Shown here: piece by piece, positions 37,036 through 47,667 of the stretch | Layout: every line of letters begins with the position of its first letter | Numbering within the stretch: the first letter of the stretch is position 1 | Source of the DNA: Macrostomum hystrix | Lineage: Eukaryota > Platyhelminthes > Macrostomidae | DNA: 64,000 bases | Assembly (NCBI GenBank): GCA_950097015.1 | Contig: CATNEN010000030.1 | Span: forward strand, 538,501 to 602,500 | Direction of reading: 5' to 3' | Position numbers and translations under genes: made by a program | Notes under the pieces: generated by a model | Database searches by the model: none | Seen by the model: only the letters and a program-made list of their open reading frames with translations | What the model was told of the DNA's origin: nothing

Positions 37036-37309
37036 GGTTGAATCAAATTGATTAAGTAGTAGTGTCTACAAACTTGCAAAATGCGATATGAGGCTTGCAA
37101 ATGAAATTGGATTCACAAACAATGTGGGTGCGAAAATTTAATTTGTTAGCTAGAAACAATTTATATAATCATTAGATTTAGCTTACAAAAAAATTTAAAC
37201 AAAATTGAGTGAACTTCTAAAAGTGCCGCTTGTACTTGTTTTTCATGAAATTTTCTTTAAACTCGGACGGACGAAATACGACTTCTATTTCGCAATGCCG
37301 TGACTATAA

Positions 37310-39011
37310 TCAACAATTGCCGAAGTTGCTTCTTCGGCACAACACAACACTAGCACACGAGAGGCCGACAGCGCAAACCAGCAGCAGGCGGTCCAGAACA
37401 ATGCCAACACGGCGCCACTCACAGCCGGGCTCGTTGGAGTCGACACGAACACTTTTCAGGCTGCTGGAGTGAGGAGCCATAGGCAGGTTTGGTGAGACCA
37501 AAGTTGGTGAGCTCTATGTTGGTGAGGCTCTTGCAGCCGGGAATATTAACAAACATGGCTTATTGAAATTGCGCATAAAGCGTGGGATTCCACAAAGACC
37601 GAAATTCCACAAAGGCGGAATGAGAAATCCGAAGATGCAGGTGACCAGGATGAGAGCGCTCGGGATGATGAGCACAGTGACGTAGTAGAGAGGCCTTCTC
37701 TGCAGTTGGAGTCAACGGCGAGAGGCTTTTATGCTGTGCATTGCTATGTGTATATTAGCATGTTCATATCAAGCTATCTAATGCCAACCTTAAAGTTGAA
37801 TTTGACAAGAACTTTCTGGTAGAGTTCAGAATAGAATACTTGACTTCCCAGGATAGATGAGGCATCTTGAATGCAGAACTCATTGTTGCGATTTTTTCCG
37901 ACATCTTTTTCTGAGCTTCGTCCTGCACCTGCAGGTGCATTTGGACCTGCGATTTCACAGCTGATGAAAAGCTAACGGTGCACTGCTGAGTATCGAAGGG
38001 AAAGTACTGCAGGTCCATGATGCACTGGCTGGTTACGCCATAGCGAAGGCCGATTCGGACGTAGCCGCTTGAGTTCACGGACGCCAGCAACTTGCTGCTC
38101 TCAAAGTTTCTCACTTCAACTTTGCGTGATTTAAGTGGGTGTCACTATTATCTATTTAGACTAAAATGTCATTAGGTATTTCGGTAGCAACCCTCACGGG
38201 TGGTTCTGTGTCAAGTCGGGCACCCAGATCCAATCCAATGGCACGAAGAGAATCATTCCATGCGAGGCGCGAGTCAGTCCACATCTGCGACAGTTTTTTT
38301 AGTAAGCGACCAATATTTAATTGTCATGTGCGAGCAGCAACATCTGCGCCTCTTCATTTGAAAGCTTTCGACGGAAAATCAAGTAAATACTTACAGAAAT
38401 CCCACTGCGACTTACCATCATAAACCAAAGATCTATTGACACCTGCTGTAAAACAATGTCCTGGAACAGAAGTAGGGACACGTGTTTGAGCTTCCTTGGC
38501 TTATATACTCGTATTAATAAGAATATACTGGAGGGCTGCTGGCATATCATTTGGTGACACTAGACACGCAGCCAGTGAGGAGGCGTGCCCATTTCGCTGA
38601 ACTCCTGAGCACACACGCACACAGATACCGAACGCAGGCACACACTCACTAAGTTTTGTACATCTGCCCTGACTTTCTCATCGTCCAGCAGTGTATAGTT
38701 ATACCGCTCTGCCACTCAGCCCCTGCTTCCTTCGCTTAGATAGAAAAATCGCATTAAGTCCCATCATTCCGCGAATCAAAATAAGCACTTACCACGCGAC
38801 TTCGTTTTAAAAACAATATTTTTACATCCACATTGTTCGCAGTTGCATTGTCTGGTGGAGGTGAAGCGCCCGTGCAGTAGCTGGTGGTGATATTCAGCAG
38901 CTGAATGATCTTCTCCTGGTTGGACATTCGCGCCTGCTGGGCTGAGCAGGTGATCTCAAGAAACTGCAGCAGCAAGTGCAGGGCTGCAAGGGGCTGCAGT
39001 CTGCCCCACAT
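37310..39011 (-). pseudogene. Receptor C: decayed nicotinic-like Cys-loop subunit
   Basis: Recognisable exons: 39011-38793 (signal, mature QQARMSNQEKII), 38460-38416 (micro-exon DIVLQQVSIDLWFMM), 38284-38199 (loop A exon, 33 nt shorter than its sisters), 38119-37795 (Cys-loop CIMDLQYFPFDTQQC), 37699-37614 (M1 only) and 37501-37310 (M4). Damage: the loop A exon is internally frameshifted and then restored; the Cys-loop exon acceptor has lost a base, so the join gives an immediate stop; a second shift occurs at the T6 run at 37892; the M1-M2 exon is cut off after FGFLIPP, so M2 is lost; the M3 exon is absent. It cannot make a working channel. Confidence 0.8.
38525..38732 (-). mobile_element. 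SINE family 2, internally deleted
   Basis: It lies in the first intron of receptor C. It keeps the ggagggctgc end and a tRNA-like head remnant (gggctgagtggcagagcgg on the minus strand) but lacks the middle. Confidence 0.65.
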
Positions 39012-39737
39012 AGTCAGAATGTTTGCGATACAGGAGAGCCCCATCGGGAGTTTTAAAATTGTCATTTGCTGGCTCCGGTTTGACGTAAATTGCCTGCATT
39101 TATGTGCACGGTTTGACTGGGTAATCATTGAGCAGCATTTGCTCACGCAGACCTTCGGTCAATAACTTCTGTCAATATAGCCGACGGTACTGGACTCAAA
39201 TATTTATGGCAGCGCTTCGGCAGATTTTAATTCCCTTCACTAGATTAATGAGCCTGACAGACCGCAATCTGATTGAGTCCGATACCGAACTTAATTTGGA
39301 GAGAATAATACACGCAAAAAGGCATGTATGTGAGGTGAGAAAAAGGTGAGAAAAAGGTGAGAAAAGTGCTCGAATGCAGAGCATGGACCACTAGTAGTTG
39401 GTTTCAATTTTTTATTAATGGGTAGTCAATGCTGGTACCCATTCTACAGCTGCGTGAACTGAAGCGATGGAATACAAGAGCTGTGTACGCCCTTGAAGCG
39501 ATTAAAGACAAGGACACATAAAGAGTTATGCTCTTTGAAGCTCTAACAACTTGGGCTAAAAGTCAAGTAATAATAGTATTAAAAATATTTCCAGTACTGC
39601 CCATAAAAAAATCGATCCTACAAAATATTGAATAATGTTAGTTCGTATCTAAATTTTCTCCCAGTCAAAAAGCACTCGGGAAACACGAATTCACGAGTAG
39701 TAATAGACAATGGCATCCACTTTGGCTTGGGCTTATT
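39012..39737. other. Spacer between receptors C and D
   Basis: Contains a family 1 SINE fragment at about 39405-39490 (tggtacccattctacagctg) and a short gagaaaaggt repeat near 39335-39365. No gene is supported. Confidence 0.4.
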
Positions 39738-41690
39738 TCAGCAGCTCGAAACCCCGTTCTTAATGGGCACAATGATCAGGAGCAGGACAGCGGCTGAGGC
39801 CAAGCACAGGGCGCAGCCGGCCAGGAGCCGATCCACCAGTGAGCCGACCCGGCGCCACTCGCCTCCTTCATCTTCGCCGCCCGACCTGCCGCACAGCCGG
39901 TTGAGAAATAACAGTCTCAACAAGCGGTTCCTCACGATTTCCTGCGATGCAGACTTCTTGTGGCACAGCAGCACAATGACGCTGTTCACAGTGCACAGGG
40001 TTGTGACTGCCATTGCCATCGTAAAGTACCAGGCTGAAAATTTGTGCAGTTTCTTGGAGAATTAAATACCAAGCACAATAATGCCAATGCTTATCGAATG
40101 ATTCCTTATCTGAAACTCACTGAGCACAGGTACAGACAAACTCTGAGCAGGAGTGATGCTGCCAGCCAGCTGCAGGAACACACTCATTGACAGCAGAATG
40201 GCCACATTCAGAGCCAGCCTGTCGCCCGAGTCCGGTGGAATGAGAAACCCAAAGATGCAGATGACGAGGATGAGAGCGCTCGGGATGATGAGCACAGTGA
40301 CGTAGTAGAGAGGCCTTCTCTGCAATGGGAGTCAGGAGTCACAGTCACTATGGCTTTTTGGCTTACCTTTTTTTGCGGCAGGCCCAACTGCGGATGGCTA
40401 ATTGTGTCGTTAAGTGCTCATACCTTGAAAGTTATCGTCACATCGACTGACTTGTAGTTATCGCATAAGTTAGAATCAATCACTGTGATTTCCTTAGTGC
40501 AAAATTCGTTGTCTTCTTTGTTGAATTCTTCTAAATTAGTTTTATTTCCTAGGTCCACATTCACTCGCAGGTGTTCTTCTGTCTTTACGGCAGATGAGAA
40601 TCTTATTTTACACGTCTGCGTGTCAAACGGGAATTCCATCAGCTTCATTGAGCACTTTGCGGTCACTCCGTATGGCGTGCCGAACAGTACGGTACCGTTC
40701 GAGTGCACAATTGACAGCAGTTTATTGCTCTCGAAATTCCGAATTTCGACTCTGTTGTTTAATTTTGAAAAAAGTCAACGACTTGACAGGTTTTTGTACC
40801 GTCTCTGTACTCAATGACAACTCAATACTTAGCACTGCTCAAATGGGCTCTTACGGGTGGTCTACGGTCAAGTCAGGCATCCAAAGCCAGTCATTCGGCA
40901 GGAATATCTTCTCAACTAAGGCGAGGCTGGGGTCCTTAGTGCCATTCCAGGCAAGGCGCCTGTCAATCCACTTCTGAAATTTCGCAATGAGATTTATTTT
41001 CGACTGGGGTTCTTTGGATGTGAATGCTCCTATCAGAATTTTGTGCATTGTAGTGTGGTTTTAAAAGTGCTTAAAATGTGCTTCGCTTTTAGTCCTTTTC
41101 AGTTCAGTCTCGCTTAATCATTCATTATCCTAATTGCCTGTAACTTTAGGAGGCCAAGGTTGATGTTGTGTACCGAAATTTGATAGTCAGCTGGTGTTTA
41201 TATTTGTTCTTGTTTTTAAACTCAAGAATGAATACACTATTCAGGCAGTGATTTTGAATAGTGCACAATGACGTTTTACAATTACGAGTAGATAAGTTAT
41301 ACATTGAAGCCATCCTTACCATGGTGAACCAGAAATCCAATGATACTTGCTGCTTCACGACATCCTAAAGGACATTTATAATTTACGCATATGCATTTTA
41401 GCTTAACTGAAAATCAAATCAGCAAGTAAAACCAATTGACTAACCACAGCGCTAAGCTTTGTAACAATAACATTCACAGTCACCGTGTTGGCTGTTCCAT
41501 TGTCTGGTGGTGGCGAGGCACCCTTGCAATAGCCCGTTGTGAGATTCAGCAGCTGGATGATTCTCTCCTGGTTGGAAATCACGGCCTGTTGCTCATTAGC
41601 CATGCAGGGGTTTCCATGCAGTGCCTGCAGCAGCAGCAGCAGCACCTGCAGGGTGGCCGCCATCGGTATAACAATCAGCTTTGGTCGCAT
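39738..41690 (-). CDS. Receptor D: intact nicotinic-like Cys-loop subunit
   Basis: Exons: 41690-41445, 41364-41320, 40973-40855, 40751-40424, 40319-40121, 40033-39738. The phases fit exactly and encode 410 residues. Signal peptide MAATLQVLLLLLQALH near the start; micro-exon DVVKQQVSLDFWFTM; Cys-loop CSMKLMEFPFDTQTC; M1-M2 with PPDSGDRLALN; M3 WYFTMAMAV. M3 and M4 lie in one exon here, so the intron present in sister genes is absent. The M3-M4 cytoplasmic loop is only about 40 residues, and the protein ends soon after M4 (...IIVPIKNGVSSC). Canonical acetylcholine-binding landmarks (loop B Trp motif, loop C Cys pair) are not visible, so the ligand is unknown. It should be a plasma-membrane cation channel subunit. 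Confidence 0.85.
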
Positions 41691-42004
41691 TAGCCAGCCA
41701 GACTAATGTAATAGTATCAGCTCGCTCTATGGTGACCAAAACTGAGCTGCGTATGTCGTATTTAAGGAGTCTAAAATGAGTTCATCTGACTTCGTGTGTT
41801 TGCACAATAGCCAGGTATGTTTGCGTGCGTTTGCAGATTGGCTCTATGCGAGTGATTTGGATCAGGGCTATTTGGATTGTTTATTGGTAGCAGTGGATTG
41901 CAGGACATCAAGAAGGAGGGCATATGCAATAATCAATGCATGGAGCCATTGGATATTGGGTTTAACAGTGGGGTGAGGGTCGGGTATGGCTGGCAGCCAA
42001 TACT
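41691..42004. other. Upstream region of receptor D
   Basis: Read on the minus strand, a TTAAATA word about 70 nt before the ATG could be a TATA-like element. The gatttgg-rich part near 41840-41890 is a weak repeat. Confidence 0.3.
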
Positions 42005-42300
42005 GGTAACAATAGCATTCCCCAGTGCAAAGCCACTGGCCGGTCTCTCCTCCTATCCCTGCAGTGTTAGCCTTCCCCAGTGCAAAGACATTGGTCGGTC
42101 TCTCCTCCTATCCCTGCAGTGTTAGACGTCCCCAGTGCAAAGACACTGGCCGGTCTCTCCTCCTATCCCTGCAGTGTTAGCCGTCCCCAGTGCAAAGCCA
42201 TTGGCCGGTCTCTCCTCCTATCCCTGCAGTGTTAGCCGTCCCCAGTGCAAAGGCATTGGCCGGTCTCTCCTCCTATCCCTGCAGTGTTAGCCGTCTTCTA
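42005..42300. repeat. 55-bp minisatellite between receptors D and E
   Basis: About five copies with core ggtctctcctcctatccctg. Part of one more unit (cccagtgcaaagacattggc) lies at 42409-42440, beyond an embedded receptor-exon fragment, so that fragment sits inside the array. Confidence 0.9.
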
Positions 42301-42405
42301 AGACTTCTAAAACTGGCTGTAGTAAACATAAAAAGAAGCACACCAGCCGACGCGGAAACGGCGCCAACGGCAAGCAGTCGGTCGATGCTGCGGCCAATTT
42401 GACGC
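42273..42405 (-). pseudogene. Orphan M4-exon fragment of a receptor gene
   Basis: It reads GWRQIGRSIDRLLAVGAVSA followed by SAGVLLFMF, nearly identical to the M4 exon of receptor E (43073-43324). It has no other receptor exons around it. It is flanked by 55-bp array units on both sides. Confidence 0.7.
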
Positions 42406-42658
42406 CACCCAGTGCAAAGACATTGGCCGGTCTTTCCTCCCCACTCCGTCTTTTCTCTCGCGATGTACAGAGAGGGCGATGGGGCAAGGCCTGCTCCAAG
42501 GTTCGTGAGATCAAAGGAAATAGAGGATGCGCCTGTGATGACAAGGATGCACAAGGATGTGTAAAAAAAAACCGCGTGTGTTCCCCAAAAAGGTGACAAA
42601 ACTTGCTAGTTATTTGAAAGTTCGCAGTCGACAATGATCCACAATTTCATCGTCAGAG

Positions 42659-43018
42659 TTAAAGACTCTTGATTCTATAGCACAGAACCTCATGGAGTGA
42701 GGAGTTTGGACAGTCTTCAAGATTTAGGACTTGAGAGTATTCATTTCGAAACAGTTGCAGTCCACTCATGTGCTTTACTTCAATTCGCTCATAAGTCGAA
42801 ACGCCTCTGGTCCACATAGTTCGTACATGATTTATACGGTCGGACCTGCAGCAACAATAGTGATCGGCATTGTATTTCAAACTTTCACAATCCTTTCTCA
42901 TTTCGTTATTTAACCTGTCCCAAGAGCGATGGCTGTGTAAAAGAGAGAGTTCAAGGCTATTTCTGAATGATTTGTTAACAATTAGTTCTACAGTCTCAAA
43001 GAAAGCATCAGGCTTCAT
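42659..43018 (-). CDS. Hypothetical ORF of 119 codons
   Basis: Starts at a true ATG (MKPDAFFETVELIVNKSF...) and ends near 42659. No domain, signal peptide or splice sites are recognised. About 80 bp of it (42817-42895) is copied at 45775-45852 inside a SINE, which suggests this is repeat-derived sequence rather than a gene. Confidence 0.15.
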   Translation of the reverse strand: MKPDAFFETVELIVNKSFRNSLELSLLHSHRSWDRLNNEMRKDCESLKYNADHYCCCRSDRINHVRTMWTRGVSTYERIEVKHMSGLQLFRNEYSQVLNLEDCPNSSLHEVLCYRIKSL

Positions 43019-43072
43019 TAGGCTCCATATAGCTTATATCCTTTCATGATTGACGAATGCCACTGTAGCACG

Positions 43073-46000
43073 TCAGGGGCAGCTTAATGGGCCATTGCCG
43101 TAGGCTGCAGCAAACAGAAAAAGAAGCACACCAGCTGACGCGGAAACGGCGCCAACGGCAAGCAGTCGGTCGATGCTGCGGCCAATTTGACGCCACTCGG
43201 CGCCGTCAACTGGAGCATTCTTTGCCATTGAAGACGAGCTGGGAGCAGGGTCAGCAAACTCTGACACATCATCGGGCTTGACCACCGGCTGAAGAGTGAT
43301 ATTTGATCTTGGAGGACTCATGTTCTTGTAAGAAAAGCTGCTTATCTCTCAAATAATTATCTCACCTCGCCTTGGGCCCAGCCGCACAGGCGGTTGAGAA
43401 ACAGCAGCCTCAGTGCGCGGTTGCTCACAGGCTGCTCCGATGCAGCTCTCCTGTAGCACATCAGCACAATGATGCTGCCCATTGTGCTCAGAGCTGTCAC
43501 CGCCATGGCCACCGTGAAGTACCAGGCTGGAGAGTGATTGCACACGGTGCTAGCTGTACACACTCAGCACTGACTGCTGGCTAATGAACATGCGAGCTAA
43601 GCTCAACATTGAGACTCACTGAGCACAGGCACGGACTCGCTCTGAGCAGGAGTGATGCTGCCAGCCAGCTGCAGGAACACACTCATTGACAGCAGAATGG
43701 CCACATTCAGAGCCAGCCTGTCGCCCGAGTCCGGCGGAATGAGAAACCCGAAGATGCAGGTGACGAGGATGAGAGCGCTCGGGACGATGAGTACAATGAC
43801 GTAATAGATTGCGAGTCTCTGGTAATGGATGAGTTCGCAGATTCTGTGAAGTCTTGTACTATAAAATGTGCTACCTGTTTCGACTCCTAGCTCTCGTTTA
43901 TTACGAAGCCACAGTTTGTATTCCCACCTTAAAAACGACAATGACGGTCGCCTGTTGATATTCTCCGTAGACGTTATGCAGCTTGGAATCTATGTCGATT
44001 ATGCAGTACTCGTTGCTGCGCAGAAACTTTATTGAATAGAGGATGGCCGGGCTCTGCTGCACCACCAGCTCCATGGTGCTCTTCGGTTTGAGCGCAGCCG
44101 AAGCCATACTGAAGGTGCAGCTCTGCGAGTCGAATGGAAAGCTTTCCATGTGCATGTTGCACTTTATTGTGACGCCGATGGGGTGGTTCACAGTCACTTG
44201 ACCGTCTGACCGGATGTTGGCTAACAGCTGGCTGCGGTCGTAGCTGCGGATCTCTGCACTGGATGGACGGGGAGAAACAGGCGCATTTGTAAACAGCGCG
44301 AATCATAAATATTCTCAGGCAAATAAATTGATGTTCCTGGGAGCTTTATGACGACTTTAATGTGACTTCAATTCATCTTGGAAACCATTTTGTCACAGGC
44401 TTATCTGTTAAAGTAGAAAGTGTTTGTGCCTCTCGCACCAAGTTCCCTGAGCTCGATTCCGCGGCGAGGCCGCATTCATTTGTGGTGCAGCCTCGGAGAG
44501 AAGGCTTGGGGGCTTGTCATGTATTTTACGCTCTTGAGGGCAAACCTCCAAGGCACTGTGATAGTATATACTGCCTGATGATGAGAAAGTCAGAGCAGAT
44601 GTACACACTTATGTGGCCTGTGCTCAGGAGTCAGCGAAATAGCAGAATTGCCTCCTCGCTGGCTGCGGGTCTACTGTCACCAAATGATGTGCCCGCAGCC
44701 CAACAATAATTATTATTGTTTGTATTACTGCTGGAATTGATGCTTCTCAGACAATTCCTGGAAGCCCCTAAACTTTGCTAGTGACAATTGAAATCGTCAT
44801 TGAAGAAGCTGAGAAAATCGTGTGGATCGAAGTTAAAGCCTGGACTAATCTCACGGCTGATTAATGTAGACGTCAGGTGTCCAGACCCAGTCCATCGGTG
44901 CGTAGATACTTTTGTTTTTGCCAGCCAGTTCTGCGCTGGCGAGTGTACGCCAGGCCAGCCGAGGGTCGGTCCAGATCTGCGATTTCGAAGGAATTGGCCA
45001 AGGCTAGGTTTCATTTCTTAGAATGCTTAACAGTAGAAAGACCGCGCTGATATTAAAAAAACTGAATGACCAATTTTCGTGAAAGTCTACCATGGGTAAA
45101 CATTTTTCGCCCTATATACGATGAACTAACTTTCAAAGCCGTCAGCATCGTCGAGATATTCTGCGACTCTTGTCGAACACCATGGTGACAAGGGCAACAA
45201 ACACTGCTCAATGGCGAATCCAGATTGGTGAAATAATTAACACTACATTAGCATCAATAATTACCTATACTGGTGGTTTTTGCCACCACACCCGACGAGA
45301 ATCGTGAATATCTCGATGCCTTTTGATTATGAAAGTTTTTTAATCGGATAGAGGGGAACATTTTAGCCCGTGTTCTGGATTTTCATGGCTAACAGTTAAA
45401 TATTTTGGAAGATGAATGTAAAACATGTGTACCTGAAATACCCCGTGGTGTTTGCCTGTTTCTTACCATTGCGATGGTGCATTCCAGTGTAACCAGCTGC
45501 TTGACCATATCCTGGAACGAAGAAGTTATCCATTGAAGAAATATTCACCTTAACTATGATGAGGAAGTTGGGGGTGAGTGGCAGAGCGGTTAACGCGTTT
45601 GCCTCTCGCACCTAGGTCCCTGAGCTCGATTCCGCGGCAAGGCCACCTTCATTTCTGGCGCAGCCGCGGAGAGAAGGCTTCGGGGCTTGTCGTGCAATTT
45701 ACGCCCTTGAGGGCCAACCTCCAAGGCACAGTGGCAGTGTAGACTGCAGGAAAATGAGAAAGTCAAGCACAGAAGTTCATAGTTCGTACATGATTTATAC
45801 GGTCGGACCTGCAGCAACAATAGTGATCAGCATTGTATTTCAAACTTTCACAATCCTAGTTATTTGTAGCCGTCTTCTAAGACTTCTAAAACTGTCTGTA
45901 GTAAACATAAAAAGAAGCACACCGGCCGACGCGGAAACGGCGCCAGCAATCCAGCAATGGCAGATGTACACACCTGTGTGAGCGTGTGCCTGCGTACAGT

Positions 46001-46465
46001 ATCTGTGTGCGCGTGTGCTCAGGATTCAGCGAAATGGGCAGAATTGCCTCCTCGCTGGCTGCGGATCTAGCGTCACCAAATGATGTGCCATTGCCCGCAG
46101 CCCTCCAGCTTATTATTATTATTATTTTATTATGACGAAGTTGGAAAACGAATTAGATTTCATATAAATCGCGAGTTAGTTAACTGAATTCTTTTTTTGC
46201 ACTTTTTAGATCTGTCTTAGAGAATTATGTCACTTCTGCTCACCACATTCATCAGCTTGACCAGGTTGATCGTGATGATGACGGTATGAGCGGTGCCATT
46301 CGCTGGCTTCGGTGACGCGCCCTTGTTGTAGCCGCCTGCATCGGTGAGGTTTAGCAAGCGAATGACCTGGTCATCGGTAGATAGCTCCACTGAGGCAGCT
46401 GCTGGCGATGGCTGCTGCCACGGAAGAGTCAGCAGCAGAATAAATAAAGTCCGTCTCAGAAGCAT
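43073..46465 (-). CDS. Receptor E: intact nicotinic-like Cys-loop subunit
   Basis: Exons: 46465-46244, 45511-45467, 44976-44855, 44258-43928, 43818-43620, 43526-43366, 43324-43073. The phases fit exactly and encode 443 residues. Signal peptide MLLRRTLFILLLTLPWQQ; mature part NLTDAGGYNKGASPKPANGT; micro-exon DMVKQLVTLECTIAM; Cys-loop CNMHMESFPFDSQSC; M2 with SGDRLALN; M4 after EWRQIGRSIDRL. Loop C reads EYCIIDID, with no vicinal Cys pair. The last exon adds a Ser/Pro-rich cytoplasmic stretch before M4. The M1 start (RLAIYYVIVLIVPS) differs from the sisters, while the rest of M1-M3 is nearly identical to A and B. Introns hold a SINE, a foldback element and a chimeric insertion. Confidence 0.85.
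44403..44715 (+). mobile_element. tRNA-derived SINE, family 2
   Basis: Lies in intron 3 of receptor E, antisense to it. It reads from gtgcctctcgcacc through gattccgcggcgaggccgc to the tail gcccgcagcccaac and an ATT run. The first part of the head is worn. Confidence 0.7.
45060..45460. mobile_element. Foldback (MITE-like) element in receptor E intron 2
   Basis: Two inverted arms: 45115-45205 (gatgaactaactttcaaagc, gtcgagatatt) and 45270-45350 (gaatatctcgatgcc, tatgaaagtt). The left part matches 27195-27330 inverted. The end aaataccccgtgg also occurs near 27371. Confidence 0.55.
45568..46112 (+). mobile_element. SINE family 2 with a 190-bp internal insertion
   Basis: The head (gagtggcagagcggttaacg) and body read normally up to about 45771. 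SINE sequence resumes at about 45960 with ggcagatgtacacacctgtg and ends in an (ATT)n tail. The middle is foreign. It lies in intron 1 of receptor E, antisense. Confidence 0.8.
45772..45959 (+). repeat. Chimeric patch copied from 42.3-42.9 kb
   Basis: 45775-45852 matches 42817-42895 (agttcgtacatgatttatac). 45862-45948 matches the orphan M4-exon fragment and its flank at 42288-42372 (cttctaagacttctaaaact). The two pieces are in opposite order from the source locus. Confidence 0.75.
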
Positions 46466-47640
46466 GGTCTATAGCCTGGGAGCTTAGATTTTTCACAATT
46501 CAGCCCTGGGATTATCAGCTCTTATTCCTATCAGCATAGCTTTAACTCCATAATTGACCTGTGTGTGCGCAGATCATTTTTGTTTGCGTTCAGTAAACTG
46601 AAAGCGATTTACCTGTGTTGGCTGCTTATTGCAAAGCCGAGCGTGCAGCTCAAACAGAGTGATCTGTTTGAATACAATGGATGGCGCTTTAGCTCACGAA
46701 GTGAATTTTTGGAGCAAACACCAGGTTGTCAATCCTAACAGTTGCTAGAAAATTGAACTGCTATATTTTTTGACACCAGAAATACGTCGTATTTTCTGAG
46801 TAATTTGATTGACTGATCATTTAACTCTACACGCAAAAAATCTGCCATGTTTTTGAAAAAAAACTCGCTTCCTTTTTTGGAAGAGCAGTTAAAGCTTTTG
46901 ATTAGCACCTGCAGCCTAGCACTTTGAGTTCGCTAATTATCCAGCAATGGCCCAACAGGATCAGTGTCTCGTGAGTAGAATCGACTTGTTGGTTGTTGGT
47001 CGCCGTTCGATGCATTTGTACTAATAACACTATGGCTGGTGTGCTGTCTAGAAAATGTTCCTGATCGAAAGTGTTTAATTTCAAGAGCCTAAGGTTAAGC
47101 CCTTATTTAAAGTGCTAGAATAGATTTGACTATGATTCAGGCTAGCTATAAACGTTTTTGTGTTTTTTAGATACATTCACTGCTTGCTGGAGAGAAAGCT
47201 TATTTTCATCTTACTCAATGACCTTAGATAATTGCGTTCGTTACGATATTATCCGTCTTGGAAAGACTCGGTTTGCTAGGTGTGGTCCTATCGCTGAGTT
47301 GCTAGTAACAGAACTCATATCTAATCTTTACGTCAACGCGCCTGGCTTTCAAACAATCACAAAACGCAGCCGAAGGAGTGAATCCATGATCGTAGTTTGC
47401 ACAACTTTCAGACCAGAAGCCTAACAACGTGCCCCCCGTATCAACAGCTGCAGGTTAATTCTACAGAAACCCGTTCGACCTTGACGGCCTGAGTCCACTA
47501 TATACTCATAGCCGCAAAATTTACGGTGCAGATAAACCGAAAGATTTCACCTGCTGCTAGCTCGACTTCAAATTTCGCAGTTGACTATCAGCTCGTTGCT
47601 AGCAATCGAGAGACCCGAGAGAGAGGTGAGTAGAAGTGAT
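46466..47640. other. Spacer between receptor E and the MATE gene
   Basis: Divergent promoters of the two genes should lie here. A donor-like gagagag|gtgagtag at 47625 could end a 5' UTR exon of the MATE gene. The ORF at 47158-47424 has no support. Confidence 0.35.
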
Positions 47641-47667
47641 CACAAAGTGCCGTGACAAGCCCACACA

